A stretch of DNA of 64,000 bases from Saccopteryx bilineata (lineage: Eukaryota > Chordata > Mammalia > Chiroptera > Emballonuridae): NCBI RefSeq assembly GCF_036850765.1, contig NC_089493.1, forward strand, positions 269,369,034 through 269,433,033. Direction: 5' to 3'. This document shows positions 1 to 11,432 of this stretch, piece by piece. Each line of letters opens with the position of its first letter. Within the stretch, counting starts at the first letter, position 1. The notes beneath the pieces are model-generated. The model saw nothing but the letters and a program-made list of their open reading frames with translations. It was not told the DNA's origin and did not search any database. A program made the position numbers and the translations under genes.

Positions 1-959
1 GCAGTTGTTTCAATTACTTAAAAGTGTGAACTTCTTTCACTTTTGCTGCACTCAGGCCCTTGAGTCCAAGGTCCTTCTTCGCGGTCACCTTTCGCTTGGG
101 CAGCTCGGGTTTCTGCATCTCTCTGGCACGTGGATCCCGAGTGCAGCTCATGGAAACCCAGGCACTTGTCGTCCCCGCAGGTCTAGGGGAAGACAAGATT
201 ACATTTCTGCGAATGTGCTTCCATGCAGATTTTGCAATTTCAGAGTTGTCCGTAAGCCTGAAGAAATATCTTATACTGAAGCAAATAAAAGGCACTGACA
301 GGTGCAAAATTCTGAACCATCAGAAATTTAGCAAAAAGAGTCCTCTAGGTCTTTCTCTTCAAACAATGTTCTTGCCTCTCCTATTGTACTCCGGATTCAT
401 CTCTCTGTGTATGATTTTTCATTTTTTCCCTCATAGTTGTACGTTTATAAAATGGACACCCAGCATGTGCACCTAACAGATGTGCACACCGTTTCATAAT
501 TAAAGAGATTTTTATTCCCTGAAACCTGGCGTGTGGTTAAAACACATTATTTACTCAATGTTTTAATGGGTATGTGGCTGAAGGGCCAGAGCCCTACGGA
601 GGACACCAGCTGAATGATGCTCAGAGCATCCGACCATTCTGTTTGAAGCCCTACATTGCCATTATCAAGGTAACCTGTTTATTTTTGACCAAGAAAACTC
701 CATTCTTGTTGGTGACACAGCACAGTTCTTTGCAAAGACAGAAAAAGGCCACTTGGGGACCATAAAGTGCTAAATCTAGAAACATTCTGATTTCCTAATT
801 ATTGTTCTTTTTTCACCCAAGTCATCTGAGAGGCATTTCTCGTTCCATAGCAGGTGTCTGGGCAGGAACATCGTAACCTAATTAATCACCGTGGCTATTT
901 ATAGGGATGACTTACATGTAGAATGTTAATAATAATCATACCAACCATTACTGTTAACA

Positions 960-1130
960 AGAATGAATTCATCATGTATTGAGCTTTATAATTCACAAAA
1001 TAATCTCACTTGTTTAACTTCCTTTTAGACTCTACCGATGACCCTGAAGCAGATGAGGTGAGGTGGGCTTTAGTATTCCCTTTGACAGGTAAGGCCACAG
1101 AGACAGGCGACTTTCTAAATAACAGACAGT
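960..1130 (-). repeat. MIR-like fragment (antisense)
   Basis: The order 'attgagctttataattcacaa', a CTCACTTGTTTAACTTCC-like block and a TAAGGCCACAGAGA-like end follows the antisense MIR core, but it is heavily diverged. The rest of 1-1740 has no recognisable gene or repeat. Confidence 0.35.
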
Positions 1131-1747
1131 TGGAGGGATAAAGTCTTACAGCCTACATTTGCTTATAATCTCAAGAGTTATAATTTATCTGGAGAGTTTA
1201 ACTACTTAAACTATCTATAGACAATGAGTATCTCTGTAGTGAAGTGAACAACCTCGAGACCCAGCTGTTCCCTATGCTGTGGGTCAAATCGGCTGAGAAA
1301 CTGTCTATCACGCCTGCTACCTGAAGAGTCCCAAACTGAGACAGGTCGCTGTCTGATTCGTTTCACTTTTGAGGCTAAAAGTCCTCAGACTTTTCAGAAC
1401 ACAAGACCAGGCTGTTTTTGCCTCATTTAGGCAATGGGGTAAATGCTTTTAATGTGTTTCTTCTGTGATACATGTGGGTGACCTATTTCCTTCATTAGTG
1501 TCAATACTTCACGTTAATATTTGGCTAGCACCTTAGTTTGTCAAAGCATAGTCACTTACAGTATTCGGTTCTGTCATAGACCCTGTGATCTAGCTTGAGT
1601 TCCTAGTAATATTCCCATTTTCTAGACAAGAAAACCAAGGTACAGTTAATAAGAAGGTAGTCAAGTGCTTATGGCATGCCTACTGTGTGGCAGGCACTGC
1701 ATTACATGCTAGGGGAACAATGATAAGAAAAAGCAGGTGTAATCGAC

Positions 1748-2165
1748 CCACTTTTTTTGTGACAGGGATAAAGAGAGGGACAGACAGACAAGAAGGGAGA
1801 GAGATGAGAAGCATCAGTTCTTCTTTGTCACACCTTCATTATTCATTGATTGCTTTCTCATATGTGCCTTGACCAGGAAGCTACAGCAGAGCACATGACA
1901 CCTTGCTCAAGCCAGCAACCTTTGGGCTCAAGTCAGAGACCATGAAGTCATGTCTGTGATCCCATGTTCAAGCCAGGAAACCCATCCCTCTCCACCACCC
2001 CCCCCCCATCACCACCACACCACCCCCTGCTGCTCAAGCTGGTCATCCTGCACTCAAACCCGATGAGCCCGCGCTCGCGCTCAAGCCGGTGACCTCGGGG
2101 TTTTGAACCTGGGTCCTCTGCGTCCCAGTCCAATGTTCTTTCCACTGCACCATTGCCTGGTCAGG
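1748..2165 (-). mobile_element. tRNA-derived SINE, 'GCCTGACC' head type, near full length
   Basis: Read on the minus strand it starts GGTGCAGTGGAAAG after a CCTGACCAGGCAATG-like head, followed by a tRNA-like promoter region and a tail ending in CTCTCCCTTCTTGTCTGTC and an A-run (T-run at 1749-1755). Ordered phrases such as TGCCTTGACC and TTGGGCTCAAG are typical of VES-like bat SINEs. It contains a local C/CA-rich expansion near 1995-2030. No clear flanking duplication, so it is probably old. Confidence 0.75.
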
Positions 2166-2349
2166 TATCCCCTCTTATTGTTTGCTGTATAGTGTGGGGA
2201 TTAGACAAGTAAGTAATTATACCAAAAATGTAAATTTTCAACTAAAATTGATCATCTTTCACCCAGATATTCCATCAAAAACATTGCAGAAGTCATGTGT
2301 TTGAAAAACATGTCAGGTTTTTTATGAAAAGATCAAGAATATATTGCTC

Positions 2350-3330
2350 CGGGAACTAGAATATGAGGCCTTGGCCTTGTGGAGGAGGCCTGGTATAGCT
2401 GTCCTGGGGAAGTGAAGTGAGCTGAGGAGAAAGGGGAGAGTACATGGAAAGGGAAGGGATCAGCGTCCCAAGCACAGGGGAGAGCACATGAAAAGGCCCT
2501 GTGGTGGGAAAGAGCTCAACAAGACAACTGGAGGTCAATGTGATTGGGTGGCAGGGCGTGAAAGAATAGAGCCCAGCATGATGCATCTATGTGAAAGGCT
2601 TTAAACATTTATTCTAATAACAACCAGAAGCCATAAAAGGTCTTTAGGCACGGGGAAAGATGGGCACTCTTTGACATGTGTTTTAGAAAGATTATTCCAG
2701 ATACAGTGTAGAGAACACATTAGAGCAGGCTAAGATGGATGTGGGTTGAATAGTCACATGACTACTGCAGATGTCCAGGTAAAAGAGGATGGACTGTGGA
2801 TGTGGAGAATGAGAGCGGATGGATTGGAGAGATTTTTAGTAGGTAAACTTGACAGAATTGGATGACAGATTGAATAGGGGGGGGAGTGAGTATGAAAAAG
2901 TCAAAGGTGACCTCAATATTTCAAGCTGGAGTAACTAGGTCCATGGTTGTACCAGTCAGAGTACTGCAAGAAGTCTGGATCTGTGGGACAAAGAAAATGA
3001 GTTCGGTCTGGGATGTGTTGAGCTTCAGATCCTAAGACATCCAACAAGAGGGCCGAGTAGGGTTGATTCATGGAGGTGGAACACAGAGGTCTGGGTTGGA
3101 GTACCACTTTGTGAGTCATTTTCATGAAGGTGATAATTAAAGCTATAGATGTGGATAAGAAAAGGTTGTCCAGAGAGATTATAAAATGAGAAGAGGGTTC
3201 AGGAAAGAGACTTAAAAGTGAATCTGTATAAACCAGAGAAGGAATGGCCTGAGAGCCTGGAGGAATTCAGGAGGACCAGTCGAATGGGAGACAGAGGTTT
3301 TTAAGAATGAGGGACTTGTTAGGTGATGCC
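2350..3330 (+). repeat. Old dispersed mammalian repeat, class not assigned
   Basis: The sequence contains a chain of phrases I recognise from a widely dispersed mammalian repeat ('...gaaaaggccctgtggtgggaaagagc...', '...agaaagattattccagat...', '...ttgagcttcagatcctaagacatcc...'). It is diverged and I could not assign a class. Short similar pieces occur near 11270-11420, 38040-38270, 49550-49690 and 61860-62140. No coding potential. Confidence 0.4.
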
Positions 3331-3919
3331 AAGAGGTTAAGAGATATAAGAATTGAAAAATGTATACCCTGAATTTAGGGACATGGAGGTTGTTGGGGAC
3401 CCGAAGAGTGGGCGCCAGAAACCAGATTGCAATGGATTGGAGAGGGGGAGATGAAGGCAGGGTGACGGTGAACTAGCCATTTCAGTGTTTGGTTTGGAAG
3501 CACGCTTAGGCTCTAAGGCATCTGCAATCAAAAGGCACATATGGCACATGTAATTATAAACATAAGAAAAGTAGGTAAGAAAGGCCAGTTTTTAGCTTGA
3601 ATGGGAAAAAACGTAAGAAGCCAAGCACACTTTGCTTTGCGGTTCATCTTGCCTTCCTCTCCTGCCACCTTCTCTCCAGCCGCTCACGCTGCTCTCAGGC
3701 TTTCTGCTCCAGCCTGACCCCATATCCACTGGCCCATTGGCTCCCTGCCTCCATGACTTAGCACCCCAAACCTCTTTTAGAGAGCTGTCATGTTGAGAAG
3801 AAACCTGGCAAACCAGGTCTTACAAAGGTGAAAGTTAATGGGAGCTGAGTGTGTTAACCTTCTAGGCTAAGGGTTTGCCTTTTCACTAGGAACAATTCCT
3901 TACATCAGAGGGGCTAGGG

Positions 3920-4636
3920 CAGGGGTTGGGAACCTATGTCTCAAGAGCCAGATGTGGCTTTTGTTTGTTGTTTTTGTTTTTGTTTTTGTATTTTTCTGAA
4001 GTTGGAAATGGGGAGGCAGTCAGACAAACTCCCGCATGCGCCCGACCAGGATCCACCCGGCACGCCCACCAGAGGGCGATGCTCTGCCCATCTGGGGCAT
4101 CGCTCTGTTGCAACCAGAGCCATTCTAGCACCTGAAGCAGAGGCCTCAGAGCCCAGGCCAACTTTGCTCCATTGGAGCCTTGGCTGTGGGAGGGGAAGAG
4201 AGAGACAGAGAGGAAGGAAAGGAAGGAGAGGGGGAGCGGTGGAGAAGCAGATGGGCGCCTCTCCTGTGTGCCCTGGCCGGGAATCGAACCCAGGACTCCT
4301 GCACGCCAGGCTGATGCTCTACCACTGAGCCAACCAGCCAGGTCCAGATGTGGCTTTTTGATGGCTACATCTGGCTCGCAGACAAATCTTTAATAAAAAA
4401 AAATAATAACATTAAAAATATAAAACATTCTCATGTATTACAATCCATTCATTTCCTACCGCTCATGTTCATATTTGCGGGTGGCTGGAGCCAATCACAG
4501 CTGTCCTCCAGGACAACACCAAATTTTTATTGGATAATGTGTAAGGTAAACGGGTCATTGTATGGCTCTCACGGAATTACATTTTAAAATATGTGGTATT
4601 CATGGCTCTCTCAGCCAAAAAGGTTCCCAACCCCTG
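3920..4636. mobile_element. Nonautonomous hAT transposon (MITE), split by a SINE
   Basis: The ends form terminal inverted repeats: CAGGGGTTGGGAACCT on the left and its complement AGGTTCCCAACCCCTG on the right. The element is flanked by a perfect 8-bp target-site duplication GGCTAGGG (3912-3919 and 4637-4644). An 8-bp duplication and a CAG...CTG terminus are diagnostic of the hAT superfamily. Without the inserted SINE (3963-4343) and its duplicated target the element is about 320 bp, with no open frame of its own, so it depended on a transposase elsewhere. Confidence 0.9.
3963..4343 (-). mobile_element. Full-length bat tRNA-SINE inside a hAT MITE
   Basis: Minus-strand copy of the long GCCCTGGCC-type SINE: the tRNA-like head is at the right end (GAATCGAACCCAGG and CTGAGCCAACC are the complements of B- and A-box regions) and the tail is at the left (GAAGTTGGAAATGGGGAGGC). 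It is bounded by a perfect 15-bp duplication CCAGATGTGGCTTTT (3948-3962 and 4344-4358), the hallmark of L1-driven retroposition. Confidence 0.93.
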
Positions 4637-4670
4637 GGCTAGGGATACGATTTAAGATAGGCAGATGTAG

Positions 4671-5031
4671 GCCCTGGCCGGTTGGCTCAGCAGTAGAGCA
4701 TCAGCCCGGCATGTGGAAGTCCTAGGTTCAATTCCTGGTCAGGGCACACCAGGGAAGTGACCATCTGCTTCTCCACCCTTTACCCTTTTCTCTCTCTCTC
4801 TTCCCCTCCTGCAGCCATGGCTCATACGGTTTGAGCAAGTTGGCCCTGGGTGCTGAGGATGGCTCCATGGCCTCACCTCAGGTGCTAAAGTAGCTCAGTT
4901 GCTGAGCAATGGAGCAGCAGCTCCAGATGGGCAGAACATCTCCCAGTAGGGTGCTTGCCGGGTGGATCTCTGTCAGGGCACATGTGGGAGTCTGTCTCTC
5001 CCTCTCCGTCTCTCACTTAATTAAAGAAAAA
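4671..5031 (+). mobile_element. Bat tRNA-SINE, GCCCTGGCC type, full length
   Basis: It starts GCCCTGGCCGGTTGGCTCAG, has B-box-like GGTTCAATTCCTGG and the internal CTGGGTGCTGAGGATGGCTC phrase, and ends in an A-rich tail. Flanks ATAGGCAGATGTAG and ATAGGCAAGTGTAG form a slightly decayed duplication. It sits 26 bp after the right end of the hAT MITE at 3920-4636. Confidence 0.88.
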
Positions 5032-5047
5032 TAGGCAAGTGTAGGTA

Positions 5048-5181
5048 GCCCTGGCCGGATAGAGCATTGTTCTGATACGCAGAAGGTTTGATCCCTGGTC
5101 AGGGCACATACAGAAACAGATCTCTCTCTCTCTCCTCCTTCATCTCTCTAAAATCAATCATAATTAAAAAAAAAAAAAAAC
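5048..5181 (+). mobile_element. Short tRNA-SINE copy with A-run tail
   Basis: GCCCTGGCCGG head and GTTTGATCCCTGGTCAGGGCACAT B-box region, then a CT-rich stretch and CTCTAAAATCAATCATAATT plus a run of A. The short body and AAAATCAAT tail differ from the long copy immediately upstream, so this is a different subfamily inserted about 16 bp after it. Confidence 0.8.
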
Positions 5182-5385
5182 ATAAGCAGGTATAAAGTAA
5201 GGCACTATAGTAAGGGGATAATATTGTGGAGTGGGAATAGAACTAACGTGCTAGATCATCTCAAAGAAGGTATGTCCTCTCCCTGGGAGCCCAGTCTTCG
5301 CATGTCAAATCTGGGTTGGAATGCACCTCCAGGCCCCCCCAGCCCTGGCACCGTGGCCTCGGCAGCACGCCCAGACCCCGCCGGT

Positions 5386-5431
5386 CTTTCCAACCTTCCC
5401 CCGGCATGGCTTCTTGGGGAAGGTTGGAAAG
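5386..5431. repeat. Perfect 16-bp inverted repeat (hairpin)
   Basis: CTTTCCAACCTTCCCC at 5386-5401 and its exact complement at 5416-5431, with a 14-base loop. It lies in a GC-rich segment not covered by a recognised repeat. Confidence 0.85.
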
Positions 5432-6124
5432 GAGAGCAGCAGTCAGAGAGAGAGAAGCAGGCACTTCTCCTGCCTCTAGGAAGATAGTTTAAAGTTAGCC
5501 TGGGCTAGAATAGAATCAATTCAGGTGTATAAATCAGACCACATTTTAATCACACAGAGAAGCTGCTATTTTGGAAGAAAAAAAAAAAAAAAAAAACTCC
5601 TGAAGGCAATCTTCAGTAAAGTGAGAAGTCCTTTTGTAGGAGGCATAAATGTCCCTGGATTTATTCCTTTATAATCGCCTAAATGTTCATCTATCAGGTT
5701 TCCATAAGGCACTAGGTACATTTGTGCCAATAACAATGTGTAGTAAAGAAATGGTTGAGATACTCTGATAAAGATTAATGCTTGACTTCCTTCAATTCTT
5801 TCTTACACTGCATTTGCCTTTGAAAAGCACTTTTCCCTTTGCACTCCAGCTTTTGAAATATTCCTGAGGAAGTCACTTCGTGCAGCCGACAGTGGAGAGG
5901 CGAGGTGCTGTTAACAAGCAGCGGGGTATGACACGCATCCAAAATACTGCCTCTAATTAAGGCACGCAGTCTGGAAGTGGATGGATGGTACAGAGCGGGT
6001 AAGCACCTCTGTGTCTAAGCTCTAGTTTGGGGAAAGGCATTCCAGCAAGCTCTGTGAAGCTTCAGTGTCTCTGTCCTCGTTGGTTTTCCCCTCTCAAGGC
6101 TGGCCAGCCCTCTGGCCTCCGTTG

Positions 6125-6315
6125 CAGGGGTCCCCAAACTTTTTACACAAGGGGCCAGTTCACTGTCCCTCAGACTGTTGGAGGGCCGCCACATACAGTG
6201 CTCCTCTCACTGACCACCAATGAAAGAGGTGCCCCTTCCGGAAGTGCGGCGGGGGGCCGGATAAATGGCCTCAGGGGGCCGCATGTGGCCCCGGGCCGTA
6301 GTTTGGGGATGCCTG
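6125..6315. mobile_element. Nonautonomous hAT transposon (MITE), second family
   Basis: Left end CAGGGGTCCCCAAACTTTTT and right end TAGTTTGGGGATGCCTG are inverted repeats of the hAT type. The interior (CAGTTCACTGTCCCTCAGAC, GTGCCCCTTCCGG, GGGGGCCGCATGTGG) matches an internally deleted mammalian hAT element as I remember it. The adjoining 8-mers (CTCCGTTG left, ACACCACT right) do not match, so the duplication is eroded or lost. Confidence 0.8.
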
Positions 6316-6884
6316 ACACCACTGCCTTCACATGGAGGAGACAAGATGCCCAAAATAATCCATTAGGTGGTTTTCAGCACCAACATAAAACACATGGTGC
6401 TCCATGCTTCATCAAGACGGACAAGGTGTTCCAATCACTGTGTCCCTTGCACAGAGCATTCTGCGGTGGCCAGTCCCAAACAAACGCCTTTACGCTCTGC
6501 ACCCTCCCTAGCGTACACGGCCGCCCTCCTCACTCACTGAACCTGGACAAAGCCTTCTGATCTCTGGCCGGAAGCCGCTTCTGTGTTGAGTAATACTTTC
6601 GTCTCGCCCTGTGCCAGGTCCAACCGAGCTGCGTTTGCTTCCTCCGGCGTTTGCTGCCCGTCCAGAAGAGCGGGAGCTGGGCAGCTGGGCAGATCCATTG
6701 GCTCGGGGCCGGCACTGGCGACGAGATGATTAAGGAAGATAATGATGAATGAAGGACTCGCAGTTGAAAAATGACTTCTTTGGAATCCTTATTGATCTGC
6801 CAGCTGAGGTCTTTCTCATGTGGAGCCTAAATTTGACATTTCAAATTGAACCTGACTCTTGAATAGCTTGTGCAATTTTAGACC

Positions 6885-7025
6885 TGGCAGTGATTTTAGA
6901 TGGAATCTAGGATGTTTTACCTAGAAGGGGAAACTGAGGCTCCAAGCATGGAACTAACACAGAGGGGTCAATAGCAAAGCCGGGGCCGGGACTCAGGTCT
7001 AACACTCAGGTCATGACCCCAGGCT
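6885..7025 (-). repeat. MIR-like fragment (antisense)
   Basis: GAAGGGGAAACTGAGGCTCC followed by AACTAACACAGAGG, GCAAAGCCGGGGCCGGGACTC and GGTCTAACACTC follows the antisense MIR core in order. Decayed; no duplication seen. Confidence 0.6.
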
Positions 7026-7834
7026 GCAGGACCATTTTCTTCTGCCGAGCCCAGATCCTGTCCGTGAGCTAATGCTTTCAGGACACGCCAGTGAAATCTG
7101 GACCTGGGCTCCAAAAGGCGTGCTAAAAACAAAATGTGCAGGAGCGGCCATGGTGCTTGGGGAGAAGGGAACCAATCTTAAAAGAAGGAGACAAGAAACA
7201 GCTTCTCGCTCTTACATATGTGGGGCTAGGAAGAGGTACAAGGTGGTGCCTCCGATACATAATCTCCTCTGGGGAAGAGATCTCTCTCTCCTAAGCATTT
7301 CACTCTGGGATTTATTTCTCCGTGAAGTGATGAATATGAGGATGGAAGTGGGCCCAGGCAGTCAAAGGTAATGGAGAATGGCAACCTCTTCTGATGCCAA
7401 GCTAGGAACAGAACCTGGGTTGGAGAGAAATGCTAATTGCCTGGATGTGTAGCAGGAGGGACTCGACAGAATATGAGAGGTCTAGATTCCCCAAGCCAAA
7501 TGCAAAATACCCCACAAACACTTACCAACCCCATCTCAGTGATCAGTTAACATTTTGGCATGAGCTATTACTACGGGGTTACTGACCTGCAAGAATTGAG
7601 CAGAGGAAGAGGACTTTCCTGGTCAAGGCTGGGCAAAGACCCATTCTGCCTGCTTCACTAGACCACAGGTTGTAGAGCTCTGGTCCATGGAAAACAAAAC
7701 ATCACATCATTTTGCCCTTCTCAACAAATGTCTATGATCCGTTTGTTAATGGAAAAGGACCACTGAGGAGAATCTTCAGGACCCCAGTCCTACAATGAAC
7801 CTGTGTACAGATTACTTATCTGTACCTTCAAAAA

Positions 7835-8210
7835 AACGTACACCATGTGCCAAGTACTGTGCTAAGCACTTGGTTACAAGGGTGCCTAAGAAACAGCCCT
7901 ACCTGAATTGGGCACATCTACATAGCAGGGAAGACAGATGCCCACACAGCTAACTCTAATGAAATGGGATAAGTATAAAAGGAAAGGAAATGAATTAAAA
8001 TTTTCTACTAACCTACTATGATCCAATAACTTTAATCTATTCCTTCATTAGCTCATTCCAAAAACATTTATTAAATGTCTGCAGAGGCTGTGCTAAGAAT
8101 ACAAAGATGAATGAATACAAAAGATCTTTTCCCTTGAAGGAATCCCATACTACAAAGGAAAGATCAATGTGTAAACAGTAAGTTAAAACATATATACATA
8201 TATTACAGTT
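7835..8210. repeat. L2-like repeat fragments
   Basis: Two phrases of the form 'accatgtgccaagtactgtg...ctaagcacttgg' and 'acatttattaaatgtctgcag...gctgtgctaagaatacaaagatgaatgaatac' match old L2/MIR-class repeat ends, in two pieces. Class assignment is by eye. Confidence 0.4.
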
Positions 8211-8689
8211 ACTATTTCGGAAGGCAGTGCATGTAAAGAAGATATTCAAAAGCGTCAGTCCTTAAGCATCTCAAAATGTCTTGAGTTTTAGATAAAAGAG
8301 TACATACTCTATGAGTTCATTTATATGAAATTCTAGAAAAAGAAGAACTCATCTACTATGAAAGAAACAAGAACAAAGATTGCATTTGGAGGGGAGGGCT
8401 GTGGTGGCAGTTCTTCTGGTTAGGAAGGAACATGACAAAACTTCCTGGGTGGTGATAATATTCCATATCTTGATAAGGGTTTGTTTATTAAGGTCAAAAC
8501 TTATAGAAGGTCAAAACTCACTTAAGATTTGTGATTTGATCAAGCACACAGAGTAAAATGTCAATTGTAGAATCTAGGTAATAGGTATACAATTGTACAA
8601 TGCTTTAGACTTTTCTGAAAGTTTGAAAGCTTTTCAAAATGAAATATTGGGGGAGGGGAGAGCATGAGTCTTGAAAGTGACATAGGAAC

Positions 8690-9048
8690 CTTGAATGGTT
8701 GGCTCAGTGGAGAGAGAGTCCGCCCGATGTATGGACATCCCAGTTTGATCCCCAGTCAGGGCACACATGAGAAGCAAACATCTGCTTCTCTTCTCCTCTC
8801 TCTCTCCCTTCTCTCTCCCTTCTCTCTCTCTTCTCCTCTCGCAGCCAGTGGCTTGACTGGTTTGAGTGTCAGCCCTGGGTGCTGAGGATAGCTCAATGCT
8901 CTGAGTGTCCACCTCAGGTGCTAAAAATAGCTCAGTTGATTTGAGCATCGGTCCCAGAGGGGGGTCGTCAGATGGATCCGGGTGGGGACGCATGTGGAAG
9001 TCTGTCTCACTATCTTCCCTCCTCTTATTTAAAAACAAAAAAAATTAA
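8690..9048 (+). mobile_element. Bat tRNA-SINE, GCCCTGGCC type, diverged
   Basis: Head TTGGCTCAGTGGAGAGAG, B-box-like GTTTGATCCCCAGTCAGGGC, a long CT-rich stretch (about 8790-8840), GCCCTGGGTGCTGAGGATAGC in the body and an A-rich end. The same layout as the copy at 37259-37587, so both probably belong to one older subfamily. Confidence 0.82.
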
Positions 9049-9354
9049 CTTGGAACTCCCCAGGCAAAAGGCTAACCTAACGCCATTTTCAATCTTCCAG
9101 ACCTCGCTTGCCTTTCCCACTTCCTCCAGAGAGCCTGAAATAGCCAAATATTTACTTACCTCCTAGCTGCCAGGGTAGCCATGTGGCACAGTTCTGACCA
9201 GTGAAGCATTAAGGGAACTCTGCTGGTTCTTCTGGGAAGGCTTTTGCTGAGCTGGTGCTGCTCTTTCCTGACTTGAATCCAGATACGATACCTAAGGCGG
9301 CAGCAGCCCCTCGCAATTGTGAAGACAAATCTAAAAGAATACAAATCCTGCCTC

Positions 9355-10690
9355 TTTTTTTTTTTTTGTCTGTTCGGTTTTAATTGTTTGCAGCAGAATA
9401 CACAACATAGAAAATAATTGCAAATATTCAGCTGTGCAAAGAGGAAAGTGCTTAAGTAAAAATGGCGACATGATTTTCTTTAAATAAACACTTGACACAG
9501 CTTGGTCCTGCCAGCACCTGAGCTCTAGGCCCGTGTGGAGGAGCAGCCCTACCCATGGATACAGGAGGACGTCAGGGTCCCCATCCCCCCAATCAATGCA
9601 CCAGTGGCCACGATCAAGGAGCCCGTTCCAGAGCCCTCCCCAGCGCTGTACACATGATCTGGCTGGGCAAGAACATTGAAATCTGGAAATCAATGAGTTG
9701 CAACAGTGAAGTCTTCTATGTGGCTCTCCTGGTCACCATGTCTAGATGAGGAACATGCCTGGATGCCTTTCTTCAGCTCTTGATACAGGACAGCACAAAG
9801 GCATCACCCATGCCCCTGAGGATGTTGGACCAGGCACCCTTGAAGAAGACCTTGTCTTCCTGACCTTGAAGATCTTCTGCCAGCAGTCCACTGGACATGA
9901 CATGGGCGCCATCATCCGCCTCCACACAGTGTCAAACAGGTAGGAGACCATGGCTGCCCGGGATGTCTCTGCACGATCATCCAGCTCATCACGATGTGGG
10001 TGTTCTTGAGGTCAGGGAGCATACCTTTGGCCATGTGGTACTGCCGAAGTAGGCGGCCGAGTAAATGATAATGCCCTGCAGGGGGACGTTGATGCCCTGG
10101 TAGAGGCCCTGGATACCATCAGACTTGGTGATCTTCACCAGACAGTCTCCCAGGCCACCAAACAGGTTCTGGCTTTATCCAGGAGGTAGAAAAAGCAGAG
10201 GGAAGAGGCTCAGGCAGCACCACCTGATGCCAGGTTGCCAGCAAAATACCTCCACAGCTGTGTGCACTTGTCCACGCCCCCCAGGAAGGACCTGCTTGTA
10301 CTTATCCTTGAAGGTGAAGTTGAGGGCTTGCAAGGGGAAGTAGTAGTTGACTTTGGCCAGGTTGCTTCTCCAGAAAGACAATACAACACACCCTGCTCTT
10401 TGGGGACACACAATGCAGTCCAGGGCGCCCTAGTACTGCTTGTCAGCTGCTATCTGCTTGCTGGCATGTTGCACCTGCAGCAGCAGCTTAATCTGCTCGA
10501 TGGAGGCCACCGCCATCTTGAAGATGGTGACAATGATGCCTCCAGGGAGGAAGTCCTTGGCAAAGGAGATAGCCTGTTCCATGATGCGTCACAAAGGGTG
10601 CCACAGAAGCACCCGGGGCAGAGTGGAGGCGCTGCTGGCTCAGTGCTTCCCCCGCTGGGGCTGAAAGTGCCCTGACTTTACTAAGCCACA
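9355..10690 (-). pseudogene. SLC25A6P: ADP/ATP translocase processed pseudogene (SLC25A6/ANT3-like)
   Basis: Intronless minus-strand copy of a mitochondrial ADP/ATP carrier; the parent exchanges ADP and ATP across the inner membrane. The old start codon is at 10582 and opens [11 protein letters not shown]. Later segments in shifted frames read IPKEQGVL-like, [51 protein letters not shown] and [17 protein letters not shown] and DCIV favour SLC25A6 over SLC25A5 (inference). Frameshifts and stops break it throughout. About 20 residues are missing before the GLGDCLVK region and about 10 before DCW. Coding remnants end near 9750. The segment 9370-9745 looks like 3' UTR and ends in an A-run (T-run at 9355-9367 on the plus strand), as in a retrocopy. 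No matching flanking duplication was found. A SINE sits just beyond its 5' end. Confidence 0.88.
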
Positions 10691-10732
10691 GAACCAACCA
10701 GTGTCAGCAGCCCCCCACCTTCACACTTCTTT

Positions 10733-11108
10733 TTTTTTTTTTTTTTTCATTTTTCTGAAGCTGGAAACGGGGAGAGACAGTCAGACAGACTCCCGCATGC
10801 GCCCGACCGGGATCCACCCGGCACGCCCACGAGGGGCGACGCTCTGCCCACCAGGGGGCAATGCTCTGCCCCTCCGGGGGCGTCGCCATGTTGCGACCAG
10901 AGCCACTCTAGCGCCTGAGGCACAGGCCACAGAGCCATCCCCAGCGCCCGGGCCATCTTTGCTCCAATGGAGACTTGGCTGCGGGAGGGGAAGAGAGAGA
11001 CAGAGAGGAAAGCGCGGCGGAGGGGTGGAGAAGCAAATGGGCGCTTCTCCTGTGTGCCCTGGCCGGGAATCGAACCCGGGTCCTCCGCACGCTAGGCCGA
11101 CGCTCTAC
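10733..11108 (-). mobile_element. Bat tRNA-SINE, GCCCTGGCC type, head-truncated
   Basis: Long-type SINE in minus orientation with a T-run at the left, GAAGCTGGAAACGGGGAGAG tail and GAATCGAACCCGGGTCC B-box complement at the right. The last roughly 25 bases of the head are absent. A short duplication ACACTTCTT occurs at 10724-10732 and 11110-11118. It is little diverged, hence fairly recent. Confidence 0.88.
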
Positions 11109-11432
11109 CTACACTTCTTGCTATGTTAGAAAAATAAGTCCATATTTGTTTTAGCCATTGTTGGTCAAGTTTTCTGTTGCTTGCAGTAGAAACATTCTGA
11201 GCACAAGGCAAAAGTGTTAGAGCCTGGTTTTCCAGTAATTGCAAGCAATCAGGTGGCTAAATCCAGAGTTTAAGGAGGAAAATAATGGAATCGGAGAGGT
11301 AGCCATAGAAACCAGAAGAAGCCAGACCCTGGAGGGCTCTTTATGCCATCATAAGGGCTTTGGATTCTCAGAAGAGAGAAAAGTACTGCAGTAGAGCACG
11401 GAGGTAACAGGATCAGGTTGCCTTTTAGAGCA

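Noticed and set aside
14..307. 97-codon minus-strand frame with a Lys-rich end (PKRKVTAKKDLG)
   Set aside because: Looks slightly protein-like, but overlapping open frames exist on the other strand and I recognise no family. It may be a retrocopy fragment cut by the window edge; not supportable.
10701..11129. 142-codon frame and similar frames at 3936-4328, 18308-18592, 19796-20236 and 21402-21830
   Set aside because: All lie within bat SINE copies; the shared peptide phrases (e.g. CPGRESNPG) are translations of the tRNA-like head.
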